Source of the DNA: VBAS01 sp035318985
Lineage (GTDB): Bacteria > Bacteroidota > Bacteroidia > Chitinophagales > Chitinophagaceae
Assembly (NCBI GenBank): GCA_035318985.1
Contig: DATHDP010000082.1
Span: forward strand, 1-44,205
DNA length: 44,205 bases
Reading direction: 5' to 3'
Below the pieces are notes generated by a model. The model worked only from the letters and a program-made list of their open reading frames with translations, was not told where the DNA came from and did no database searches. The translations under genes and the position numbers were made by a program. Shown here piece after piece: positions 1 through 6,785 of the stretch (position 1 is the first letter of the stretch; every line of letters starts with the position of its first letter).

Positions 1-15
1 AATTTTTCTTTCTAA
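1..15 (+). CDS. C-terminal tail of a probable SusC/TonB-dependent receptor (partial)
   Basis: Only the last four codons and a TAA stop are visible, reading N-F-S-F-stop in the frame that starts at base 1. SusC-family outer-membrane beta-barrels commonly end in an aromatic-rich final strand with a terminal Phe, and a SusC gene normally lies directly upstream of susD, which starts 24 bp later. The call therefore rests on position and the terminal residues. The rest of the gene lies left of the window. Confidence 0.5.
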   Translation, partial: NFSF

Positions 16-39
16 ACCTTAAACTCAAATCTTAATACC

Positions 40-1764
40 ATGTTACATAAAATAAAATTATTGATCCCGCTTGTTGGTTTGCTGGCAGTATCGTGTAAGA
101 AATTTTTAGATATCAACACAGATCCCAACAATCCAACAACAATTGAAGTATCAAAATTGTTACCGACAACGCAAAGGACATTAGGCGATGCATTATCTAT
201 GGATGAACAGAACGGAGGCCTGTCTGAGGTACTCGCTGTTTATACACATCAAATGAGCACAAGAGAAGAAGCCGATAAATATGGAATAACAGGTGCAGAT
301 CCTAATCTTCAAACCGCCTGGTCCAAATTGTTTGCTTCTACCGCTAACCCGGGAACATCCTTCCCTGTATACGGCGTGTTACAAAACCTGGAAGACATTA
401 TCGCCAAGTCAACAGAAGCAGGTAACTTAATTTATGCAGGTATTGCTAAAATTCTGAAAGCATACACATACAGTGTAGCAGTTGATGTATTTGGAGATGT
501 GCCTTACTCTGAAGCTAATAAATTAAAAGCAGGAATACTGCATCCAAAATTTGATGATGATGCCAGTATCTATGAAAGCCTCTTCCCATTGATCAATGAA
601 GGCATAGCGGATCTTAACAATACAACAGCTCCAAATGCGCAGGAACCCGGGGCCGATGATCTTATGTACGGAGGAGATGTTGACTTATGGATAAAAGCTG
701 CCAATACCATAAAACTGAAATTGTATACGCAGATAAGGAAAGTAAAAAATGTTTCTGCCGAAGTAAATGCATTGATCAGCGGAGGTAACCTAATAAGCAA
801 TACAAGTGAAAGCTTTCTTGTGCCTTATGGACCCAATGGAGCAACCGACGATAGAAACCCTGGTTTTTATACCTATTTCGCTACACAAAGGAGTAATCAT
901 GTGAGTCCATGGTTCTATGAGATAATGAAAGGATACAATCCGAATATCTTCAAAAATAACCCTGATCCAAGGATCAAATACTATATATATAACCAGGTAA
1001 ATGCAACACAACCTTCGCGGGACGGAAATCAAACAGAATATAGGGATGGCCAATTTGTTTCAATTTATTTTGGTTCAGTGGGTCCTGATCGTGACAGAAC
1101 TCAGCAAAATACGATCAGTCTTTTTGGAATTTATCCCGTGGGTGGTAAATATGATGATGGCAGTGCCACAATAGCTTCAGCAAATAGCGGAACTGGTGCC
1201 GCTCCATACAGGCTTATAACTTATGCTGACAGACTTTATCTGGAAGCAGAGTTAATTAATACAGGTGTTATAACCGGCGATGCAAAAGCAAAACTTGCAG
1301 CAGCGATGGATGAATCATTCAAGCAAGTTGATTATGTAATTACAAACTTTGTAAACCCATCACAAAATGTTCCTGCATTATTTGGAACAACTGCGGTCGC
1401 AACTTATACTGATAAGGTATTAGTAGAATATGATGCCGCATCAACTGCAAAAAAATTAGAGATCATCATGACACAAAAGTGGTTGTCATCTGTTGGTAGT
1501 GCAGTTGATCAATATACAGATATAAGAAGAACCGGGTACCCGGTAGTGTTTGATCCTTCAAATCCTGCTATGGCTCCCGGCGGAAGAGTGCAACCGCCAA
1601 TAAATGGTGACCCTGTAAATCCAGGTAATCAAAAATCAGTACCGGTACAACAGAGCAGAACATTTGCATTGGCATTGCCATGGTTCCAGACAGAATTGGA
1701 AAGCAATCCAAATGCACCAGCACAAAAAAATCCAAGCACATATAAAGTTTTCTGGATGCCTTAA
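40..1764 (+). CDS. SusD/RagB-family nutrient-binding outer-membrane lipoprotein
   Basis: A 574-residue lipoprotein. The signal sequence ends in a lipobox (L-A-V-S-C) with the lipidated Cys at residue 19. It is followed by KKFLDINTDPNNPTT, the hallmark mature N-terminus of SusD-like proteins of the SusD-like_2 type. The C-terminal part (TDIRRTGYPVV, then an Asn/Pro-rich stretch ending in FWMP) is also typical of this group. SusD proteins sit on the cell surface as a lid on the SusC TonB-dependent channel and capture glycans or other nutrients. The apparent SusC end lies just upstream and a small lipoprotein gene follows after 21 bp, so this is part of a Sus-type uptake operon. The substrate cannot be read from the sequence. 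The length is normal for the family and no frameshift is seen. Confidence 0.93.
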   Translation: MLHKIKLLIPLVGLLAVSCKKFLDINTDPNNPTTIEVSKLLPTTQRTLGDALSMDEQNGGLSEVLAVYTHQMSTREEADKYGITGADPNLQTAWSKLFASTANPGTSFPVYGVLQNLEDIIAKSTEAGNLIYAGIAKILKAYTYSVAVDVFGDVPYSEANKLKAGILHPKFDDDASIYESLFPLINEGIADLNNTTAPNAQEPGADDLMYGGDVDLWIKAANTIKLKLYTQIRKVKNVSAEVNALISGGNLISNTSESFLVPYGPNGATDDRNPGFYTYFATQRSNHVSPWFYEIMKGYNPNIFKNNPDPRIKYYIYNQVNATQPSRDGNQTEYRDGQFVSIYFGSVGPDRDRTQQNTISLFGIYPVGGKYDDGSATIASANSGTGAAPYRLITYADRLYLEAELINTGVITGDAKAKLAAAMDESFKQVDYVITNFVNPSQNVPALFGTTAVATYTDKVLVEYDAASTAKKLEIIMTQKWLSSVGSAVDQYTDIRRTGYPVVFDPSNPAMAPGGRVQPPINGDPVNPGNQKSVPVQQSRTFALALPWFQTELESNPNAPAQKNPSTYKVFWMP

Positions 1765-1785
1765 TTAACATCAAAAAAAAATAGC

Positions 1786-2295
1786 ATGAAAAAAACAATC
1801 ATCCTTAGCTTATATATTTTTTCAATCGCAGGTTTATTTACTGCCTGCTCGAAAGATGAGAATGGAGAATTACCGGATAACTTAACACAGTTTCCCACTC
1901 CATTAGTTGCGAAGGTAGCAGGCACAGATCAGTCAATATCTGCAGCGAATCCAAATGCCTTTTCAGGAAAATTCAGGGTTGCCCTTTATTTTCCTACTGG
2001 CGCACCACCCAAAAAGTATGATGTAGTAGTGATAAAGAATAATGATAAAACAAATGTCAAAGTAATTCAAACGGATGTAACAACGTTTCCGACTGATATA
2101 ACAATTACAGGATCACAATTGGCAACTTTATTCGGCGCCCCCATAGTAGCTGGAGACAGATTTGACATTAGTGTTGACGTGACAGTGTATACGGGAGAAA
2201 AGTTTGAAGCGTTCCCTGTAACAGGTAATGCTTATGCTGCCGGAATTAATGCGCAGCCTGGCTCCAGCACTTTTGTTCGCTACAATACAATTTGA
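1786..2295 (+). CDS. Small lipoprotein of a SusCD locus, function unknown
   Basis: A 169-residue protein with a clear lipoprotein signal: MKK, a hydrophobic stretch, then F-T-A-C with the lipidated Cys at residue 21, followed by S-K-D-E, an acidic context that favours surface export in Bacteroidota. The mature part is rich in beta-prone and Thr/Val segments, with an alternating pattern (KYDVVVIKNND, RFDISVDVTVYTGE) suggesting a small beta-sandwich. It lies 21 bp after the SusD gene in the same orientation and just before a terminator, so it is probably the last gene of the uptake operon. It occupies the place where SusE/SusF-type accessory binding lipoproteins are found, but I do not recognise the specific family. 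Confidence 0.85.
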   Translation: MKKTIILSLYIFSIAGLFTACSKDENGELPDNLTQFPTPLVAKVAGTDQSISAANPNAFSGKFRVALYFPTGAPPKKYDVVVIKNNDKTNVKVIQTDVTTFPTDITITGSQLATLFGAPIVAGDRFDISVDVTVYTGEKFEAFPVTGNAYAAGINAQPGSSTFVRYNTI

Positions 2296-2427
2296 TAAAT
2301 AATACTTCAGTATGAAACTTTCATGCTTCAGCTAGTTTATCAAAAATTGAAGTGGTATTGAATATAATTTTATACTGTTAGTTATGCTCAACGACAAACG
2401 CAGTTAAAATACAGTTTTCTCATGTGG

Positions 2428-2442
2428 GGGTCAAAAAGACCC
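2428..2442 (+). repeat. Short GGGTC/GACCC hairpin directly before the terminator
   Basis: GGGTC, a 5-nt A-loop, then GACCC form a 5-bp perfect stem ending one base before the terminator stem at 2443. The two hairpins together probably form a compound transcription stop after the Sus-type operon. Confidence 0.5.
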
Positions 2443-2476
2443 AAAGCAGGGGGTTGTCTAGCCATCCTGCTTTTTT
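2443..2476 (+). terminator. Intrinsic terminator after the SusD/lipoprotein operon
   Basis: AAAGCAGG (2443-2450) pairs perfectly with CCTGCTTT (2466-2473) over 8 bp around a 15-nt loop. The run of T continues to 2476. It lies about 150 bp after the stop of the small lipoprotein gene, in the correct orientation to end the uptake operon. Confidence 0.75.
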
Positions 2477-2643
2477 ATTCTTATACTTTGAAGTGAAATA
2501 TAATGCTCCTAATAAATAATAGTAATTAGTTGAATGGGAGTTTGATCAGCCAAATACCATGCATTTCTTAAATCCTGCAGACCGATATTTAAGATGGGAT
2601 TAAAATATCTTATCGTGATTATATGATCCAATTTCCAATTATT

Positions 2644-2697
2644 GCTGGCATAAAAATACAATGATTCTCAAATAAAACTTATGCCAGCTATGGCGTA
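2644..2697. promoter_or_regulatory. Inverted-repeat cluster upstream of the HEPN-like gene (candidate operator)
   Basis: GCTGGCATAA (2644-2653) and TTATGCCAGC (2679-2688) are perfect inverted 10-mers 25 bp apart. The second arm also takes part in a dyad TATGCC-N6-GGCGTA (2680-2697), so three copies of a GGCRTA half-site are present. The last half-site overlaps TATATTTA (2696-2703), which resembles the Bacteroidota -7 box TAnnTTTG. This looks like an operator over a promoter. Alternatively it could be the remains of an attC-like fold. No regulator is identifiable. Confidence 0.4.
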
Positions 2698-2706
2698 TAT
2701 TTAAGA

Positions 2707-2716
2707 GTTGTATGCA
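2707..2716 (+). repeat. Left cassette-like boundary box GTTGTATGCA
   Basis: This 10-mer is the exact reverse complement of TGCATACAAC at 3689-3698. The pair brackets the HEPN-like gene. In integron gene cassettes the core site at the cassette start is complementary to the inverse core site at the start of its own attC, which is the relationship seen here. The classical GTTRRRY consensus is only partly met (GTTGTAT). Confidence 0.4.
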
Positions 2717-2738
2717 ACCCTAAAAAATCATTTCAATT

Positions 2739-3680
2739 ATGGGAACGATTCAAGATATGATAAACAAATTGGAGCGATTTAAAAATGAGATCGAAAGTTT
2801 ATCAAATATAAAAATCCCAATTATTCCAGACAAAAATGGAATGATTGACCGACAATGTCCCAAAACAGAATGTAAATCTATATTTAAAGTAAGCAGTACT
2901 GATTGGAAAAATACATTTAAAGATGAAGAGGTGTTTTGTCCTTTTTGTAGGAATAATTCTCCAGCAAAAGAATATCTTCCAGAAGATCAAAGAACAGCTG
3001 TGGTTAATAACATAAGAAGTTCAGTAAGCGATTTTTGGAATCATGGTCATTCAATTTCACTTAATATGATTTCAATAGAATCTAGGGAAGAATTTGAATT
3101 GAAAATTCAATGTGAAAAATGTAACGTTCACTTCGCCGTAATCGGAGCTGCATATTTTTGCCCCTGCTGTGGTTACAATTCAATTGAAAGAACTGCACAA
3201 GAATCGATAGAAAAGATAATTTTAAAGGCCAATAAAATTTCTATTATTCAAGAATCATTAGAAAGTAAATTATCTAAAGACGAGGCAGCAATTATTACTA
3301 GATCAATTATCGAAAATTCAATTCCAGACTGCATAAGTACTTTACAATCTTTTAGTGAACTTAAATACAATTCTATTTCAAACACAAAAGCACCCTTTAA
3401 TGCTTTTCAAAATATTGAAAAAAGCAATACGCTCTGGATGTTGGCAAAAAATGAAAATTACAGTACATGGTTAACAAAAAATGAACTCGATTCTTTATCT
3501 CTTTTCACTTTACGTAGACACTTGCTTGAACACAAAGGAGGGATCGTAGATTTAAAATATTTGCAAAATTCTGGGGACAAAAATTACAAAGAAGGCGACA
3601 GAATCATCGTTACAGCCAACGATGTAGAGCTTTTGGGAACGATTGTACTTAAATTATTGAACCAAATAAATAAGCCCTAA
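2739..3680 (+). CDS. Double zinc-ribbon protein with C-terminal HEPN-like domain
   Basis: A 313-residue soluble protein with no signal peptide. Residues 40-70 carry a four-Cys cluster (C40, C45, C67, C70; the last pair is CPFC). Residues 125-144 carry a second (C125-x2-C128, then C141-P-C-C144-G). Both look like zinc ribbons. The C-terminal third is predicted helical and holds LRRHLLEHKGGIVDLKYL, where R260 and H265 make the R-x4-H motif of HEPN domains. The flanking pattern RRH..EH.GGIVD..YL is the one seen in HEPN proteins of unknown target. HEPN domains are often RNases in toxin-antitoxin or defence systems, so an RNA- or nucleotide-directed role is plausible but unproven. No antitoxin gene is adjacent. 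The gene is more AT-rich than the permease genes and is bracketed by inverted 10-mers, suggesting transfer as a cassette. The start at ATG 2739 is the first Met of the frame. Confidence 0.85.
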   Translation: MGTIQDMINKLERFKNEIESLSNIKIPIIPDKNGMIDRQCPKTECKSIFKVSSTDWKNTFKDEEVFCPFCRNNSPAKEYLPEDQRTAVVNNIRSSVSDFWNHGHSISLNMISIESREEFELKIQCEKCNVHFAVIGAAYFCPCCGYNSIERTAQESIEKIILKANKISIIQESLESKLSKDEAAIITRSIIENSIPDCISTLQSFSELKYNSISNTKAPFNAFQNIEKSNTLWMLAKNENYSTWLTKNELDSLSLFTLRRHLLEHKGGIVDLKYLQNSGDKNYKEGDRIIVTANDVELLGTIVLKLLNQINKP

Positions 3681-3689
3681 AACTGGTAT

Positions 3690-3889
3690 GCATACAACAT
3701 AAGGCTTAGCGCAATTGGGGCTTGACGGAAAAGCTCTCAGCTTTTGTTCACTATTCAGCTTCAGCTATCGGCTGGCCCGTTTGGCAGACAGCTTTACGAT
3801 AACATTAAAATTTCGTTCCTTTATATCATCACAGGCCGGGCAGACGGAATACTAATTCCCCAACTGCGCCAAGCCCTGGACGTTGGTGC
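3690..3889. repeat. 200-bp imperfect inverted-repeat element, attC-like
   Basis: The inner arms GGCTTAGCGCAATTGGGG (3703-3720) and CCCCAACTGCGCCAAGCC (3858-3875) pair at 16 of 18 positions. Short outer boxes follow the same symmetry: GCATACAAC at 3690-3698 and GTTGGTGC at 3882-3889. The 137-bp interior contains a perfect 7-bp hairpin (AAAAGCT, loop CTC, AGCTTTT at 3729-3745) and two copies of GGCAGAC. The layout (outer core boxes, spacers, long inner arms, variable middle) resembles the foldable attC site of integron cassettes. The cores deviate from RYYYAAC/GTTRRRY, so a MITE or a structured RNA remains possible. The next gene begins 17 bp after the right box. Confidence 0.55.
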
Positions 3890-3906
3890 AATTAAACGAC
3901 CTCACA

Positions 3907-4509
3907 ATGAACGCAAAATCTTTTACCACTTTAAATAAAATATTTCTTACGACAATTGTTTGCTTTACTTTTCTTTTCTCTAGTGGACAAAGAATATACA
4001 TTGATACTGTTACTTATGAAGGAACTATTAAGATTAAAAACGACAACTTCAGATACAAAAGAATTAAAAGTGTTGTAGAAAATCTAAAAAATAATTTTAA
4101 GGTTTATGACCCAGAATTGAGTAATCCCGAAGATGAGACTTTGTTAATTTTTGACAAAACAAATAAATGCATATTGAATTTCAAACTTAATGAAGTTGAG
4201 GCTGACCATAATAATGCAACCATAATGGAGACAGAATGTTATGTTACAGACAGCTCCTTAAAACTGACTAGGTATAATTATTGGTGGGCCTCATATGATG
4301 TAGGGTATCCCGTCGGAATTGAACATTATGAATATTGTATTAATAATTCAGGAGCTCTTTACTTAAAGGATAGCAGTTCTGTATTTAGTGACAATTCAAA
4401 GCAGAAATTAAAAATTTCAAAATCGGACAATATCAAGTTTCGAGAAATAATAAAAAAAGCGTTTACCAAAGAAGTTGATAGACAAAAAATGTATGAATTT
4501 TTAGACTAA
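3907..4509 (+). CDS. Small exported protein of unknown function
   Basis: A 200-residue protein when started at ATG 3907. This start places a basic residue and a hydrophobic core (IFLTTIVCFTFLFSSGQ) in signal-peptide position, with likely cleavage after about residue 25. An in-frame ATG at 3883 would put eight extra residues ahead of the signal and overlap the inverted-repeat element, so I prefer 3907. The mature protein is charged, rich in Asn/Lys/Tyr, and contains a WWASYDVGYPVG segment. No known domain is recognised. There is no lipobox Cys after the signal, so a periplasmic or secreted location is likely. Its start lies only 17 bp after the attC-like element and its AT-rich composition resembles the preceding gene, which fits a second cassette-type insert. 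Confidence 0.75.
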   Translation: MNAKSFTTLNKIFLTTIVCFTFLFSSGQRIYIDTVTYEGTIKIKNDNFRYKRIKSVVENLKNNFKVYDPELSNPEDETLLIFDKTNKCILNFKLNEVEADHNNATIMETECYVTDSSLKLTRYNYWWASYDVGYPVGIEHYEYCINNSGALYLKDSSSVFSDNSKQKLKISKSDNIKFREIIKKAFTKEVDRQKMYEFLD

Positions 4510-4532
4510 AAGATTGTACCTAATAAAAGCAC

Positions 4533-4578
4533 TTGCAAAAGGAGGGCTGGACATTCAATGAATTCCCTGCCTTCGCAA
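4533..4578. terminator. Imperfect stem-loop between convergent genes (candidate bidirectional terminator)
   Basis: TTGCAAAAGGAGGG (4533-4546) pairs with CCCTGCCTTCGCAA (4565-4578) at 11 of 14 positions, and a short ATTC/GAAT stem closes the middle. It lies between the exported-protein gene on the + strand and the TolC-family gene on the - strand, so it could end both transcripts. On the - strand it is followed by a T-rich tract. A degenerate inverse-core-like string ATTGTACCTAAT precedes it at 4513-4524, so a decayed attC-like site is the alternative reading. Confidence 0.4.
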
Positions 4579-4630
4579 ATAGTCGACCTTTAGACTTTGG
4601 TTTAAATAATTATCCTCACATTAATTCATA

Positions 4631-6061
4631 TTACCACAACTTCATTCCTTTATAAAAGTCAAGGATCTTTGTGCGAAGCACATAATCATATTTTGCATTG
4701 ATAAGATTGATAGTTGCACGATCAAGGCTATTCTTTACTAATAAATAATCATAAGATGTTCCAACCCCTGAATTGAAACGGATCTCTGCAGCATGAAATG
4801 ATTCGGTAAATGCATCAACCTGCTCAAGCAAAATTTTATGCTTGTCAAATGCCGCTGTCATATTTACGTAAGCCTGCTCAATAGATCTTTGTAATTGCGT
4901 CCTTGCAGTTTTTTCGATCAGAACATTATTCTTCAGATCAATTTTTGCCAGCTTGATCCTGTTTCTTTGTTGAAATGAATTAAAGATCGGGATTTGCAGA
5001 CCAAGCCTGATATTCGAATTGCGGTTATTATTTAGCTGATCGAAATAACTTATTTTCTCATTTGAATAATGATCTTGTTTTTTAAAAACCGGTGATTGAC
5101 CACCATTCACAACTACATAATCGAATGACTGATCATAGGTAGTATTTATAAAATTTTGAGTTGTTCCGGTATTGGAATAATTTGTTCCATATCCTGCACT
5201 TAAACCAAGCAATGGAAACAATCCTCCTTTTGCAACCTTCACAGCCTTTTCAGCACTTTGCGTAGAATAATTAACAGATTTTATTTGTGCAAATTGCTCC
5301 AATGCTGTTTCGTATATCTTTTCTGGAGTATCTGCATATTTATCAGTAAAAGTTGTTACATCTAATCTTTCAACGGCCATATTTTTATCATATGGCACAT
5401 TCATAAATTCGCTAAGATTGATCTTAGCTGTTTCTACGTCGGTTTGTGCATTGATGATACCTACCTGGTCACCGGCGTATTGTCCTTTTACATCAGAAAG
5501 ATCGGATGGTCGAATAGACCCTTCTTTATTCAATGTTTCCAGGCGATCAAGTTGTTGTTTTGTCAGCTCCATTTGATTACGGGCTTGTACTAGCTGATCC
5601 TCGTTGTTCAACACTTGCAGGTAAGCAAGAATAATACTAAGGGTCAAATTATCTTTTCTTTGTTGCAGGGTCATTTTTGAAGCTTCATAATTTAACCTGT
5701 TTTGCTTCACAAGATTTTGCATGGAAAATCCATTAAACACAGTAACTCCACTACCCAAACCAAAATCAGATGACTTATTGTTTTCATTAATATAAGTATT
5801 GGTGAAGGGGTCAATGCTACGGCCTGCCCTGATCGCATAGCCTGCAGAGCCATTCAAAGTGGGGAGCCTGTTAAGCTTTGCCTGTTTCCAACTAATTTCA
5901 TCTGCTTGCGCCTGTAGATCGGTTTGCAATACATTAAGATTGTTGGCTATACCCGTTTCAATACATTGCTGCAATGTCAATTTCCCCGAAGTATTATTCT
6001 GTGAAAAAATATTTACTCCAAATGCACAAAGAATGCCTGTAGTTAAAAAAAATCTTTTCAT
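4631..6061 (-). CDS. TolC-family outer-membrane efflux protein
   Basis: A 476-residue protein with an N-terminal signal peptide (MKRFFLTTGILCAFGVNIFSQ, cleavage near residue 21). The mature N-terminus GKLTLQQCIETGIANN is the usual opening of the outer-membrane efflux (OEP) repeat. Two long helical halves follow: residues 110-215 with DVKGQYAGDQVGIINAQTDV, and about 355-470 with an RAxINLINAKYDYVLRTKIL helix. The Gly/Tyr-rich beta segments are typical of TolC (GSAGYAIRAGRS; GLSAGYGTNYSN). Such proteins trimerise into an outer-membrane channel and periplasmic tunnel. The gene starts 33 nt after the ATPase stop and is the last gene of the - strand run. TolC proteins in ABC export systems normally need a periplasmic adaptor, and none is encoded in this window. 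Confidence 0.94.
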   Translation of the reverse strand: MKRFFLTTGILCAFGVNIFSQNNTSGKLTLQQCIETGIANNLNVLQTDLQAQADEISWKQAKLNRLPTLNGSAGYAIRAGRSIDPFTNTYINENNKSSDFGLGSGVTVFNGFSMQNLVKQNRLNYEASKMTLQQRKDNLTLSIILAYLQVLNNEDQLVQARNQMELTKQQLDRLETLNKEGSIRPSDLSDVKGQYAGDQVGIINAQTDVETAKINLSEFMNVPYDKNMAVERLDVTTFTDKYADTPEKIYETALEQFAQIKSVNYSTQSAEKAVKVAKGGLFPLLGLSAGYGTNYSNTGTTQNFINTTYDQSFDYVVVNGGQSPVFKKQDHYSNEKISYFDQLNNNRNSNIRLGLQIPIFNSFQQRNRIKLAKIDLKNNVLIEKTARTQLQRSIEQAYVNMTAAFDKHKILLEQVDAFTESFHAAEIRFNSGVGTSYDYLLVKNSLDRATINLINAKYDYVLRTKILDFYKGMKLW

Positions 6062-6094
6062 AACATTTACATTGATAAAAAATATTTCGATAAA

Positions 6095-6757
6095 TCAGTT
6101 TACTATCATCCCATCAAGCAGGTTGATGATCCTTGAACCATAAGAAGCATTTTTCTCCGAATGGGTTACTTGTATAATAGCGACACCTTCATTATTTAAC
6201 TCTTTGAATAAATTCATTATTTCCTCTCCTTGTTTGGAATTCAAATTACCGGTTGGTTCATCTGCCAGTAATAGCTTCGGCTTGGCAATTAAAGCCCTTG
6301 CAATACCCACTAATTGCTGCTGTCCTCCAGAAAGCTGTGTTGGAAAAAGATCCTTTTTTCCAACGATATTGAAACGATCAAGTATATCAGCCACCATTGC
6401 CTTTCGCTCTGATGTTTTTATATTTTGATAGATCAATGGCGTTTCAATATTCTCATACACTGTTAATTCATCTATTAAATGATAAGCCTGGAACACAAAG
6501 CCGATGTATTGTTTATACAAAGATGTTCGTTGCCTCTCTTTTAGTTTATGAACAGATTCATGAAGAAAATTATATTCACCTTCATTAAATTCATCAAGCA
6601 TACCAATTACATTCAGCAAAGTGGATTTCCCGGATCCTGAAGGACCCATGATAGAAACAAATTCTCCTTCTTTTATATTAAGATTGACATCCTTTAATAA
6701 AAAGGTACGGTTGTTACCTGTGTTCACCCATTTGTAAATTCCTTTTAGATCGATCAT
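6095..6757 (-). CDS. ABC transporter ATPase, MacB/LolD-type
   Basis: A 220-residue free-standing nucleotide-binding subunit. Walker A is GPSGSGKST (38-46, Lys44). The Q-loop Gln is at 90 (FVFQ), the signature LSGGQQQ at 142-148, Walker B LLLADE with catalytic Glu167, and the H-loop His at 199 (QVTHS). The D-loop reads GNLNSKQG, with Asn173 where MacB/LolD proteins usually have Asp. It powers FtsX/MacB-type permeases from the cytoplasm, driving mechanical movement of periplasmic domains rather than classical substrate translocation. It lies 28 nt after permease 1 and 33 nt before the TolC gene. It is the only ATPase seen for at least 16 permeases, so it either serves several of them or only the nearest, with the others orphan or served elsewhere in the genome. 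Confidence 0.95.
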   Translation of the reverse strand: MIDLKGIYKWVNTGNNRTFLLKDVNLNIKEGEFVSIMGPSGSGKSTLLNVIGMLDEFNEGEYNFLHESVHKLKERQRTSLYKQYIGFVFQAYHLIDELTVYENIETPLIYQNIKTSERKAMVADILDRFNIVGKKDLFPTQLSGGQQQLVGIARALIAKPKLLLADEPTGNLNSKQGEEIMNLFKELNNEGVAIIQVTHSEKNASYGSRIINLLDGMIVN

Positions 6758-6785
6758 AGATTTATTTTTATTCTGTTAAGTTAAA

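Larger units (their letters stand above)
2477..2738. other. Non-coding, AT-rich leader region of the HEPN-like gene
   Basis: Together with 2296-2442 this is the only gene-free stretch longer than 300 bp. It contains a weak stem-loop (GATATTT at 2584, AAATATC at 2603), a perfect 10-bp inverted repeat (2644-2688), an overlapping dyad (2680-2697), a possible -7 element TATATTTA at 2696-2703, and a GTTGTATGCA box at 2707. I see no coding potential or RNA gene. Confidence 0.55.

Noticed and set aside
2584..2609. GATATTT/AAATATC stem-loop as a riboswitch or small RNA
   Set aside because: Only 7 AT base pairs with no conserved core; easily found by chance in AT-rich DNA.
3744..3938. 64-codon + strand frame inside the 200-bp inverted-repeat element
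   Set aside because: It runs through the repeat arms and hairpins, overlaps the start of the next gene and shows no domain or signal; it is better explained by the structured DNA element.
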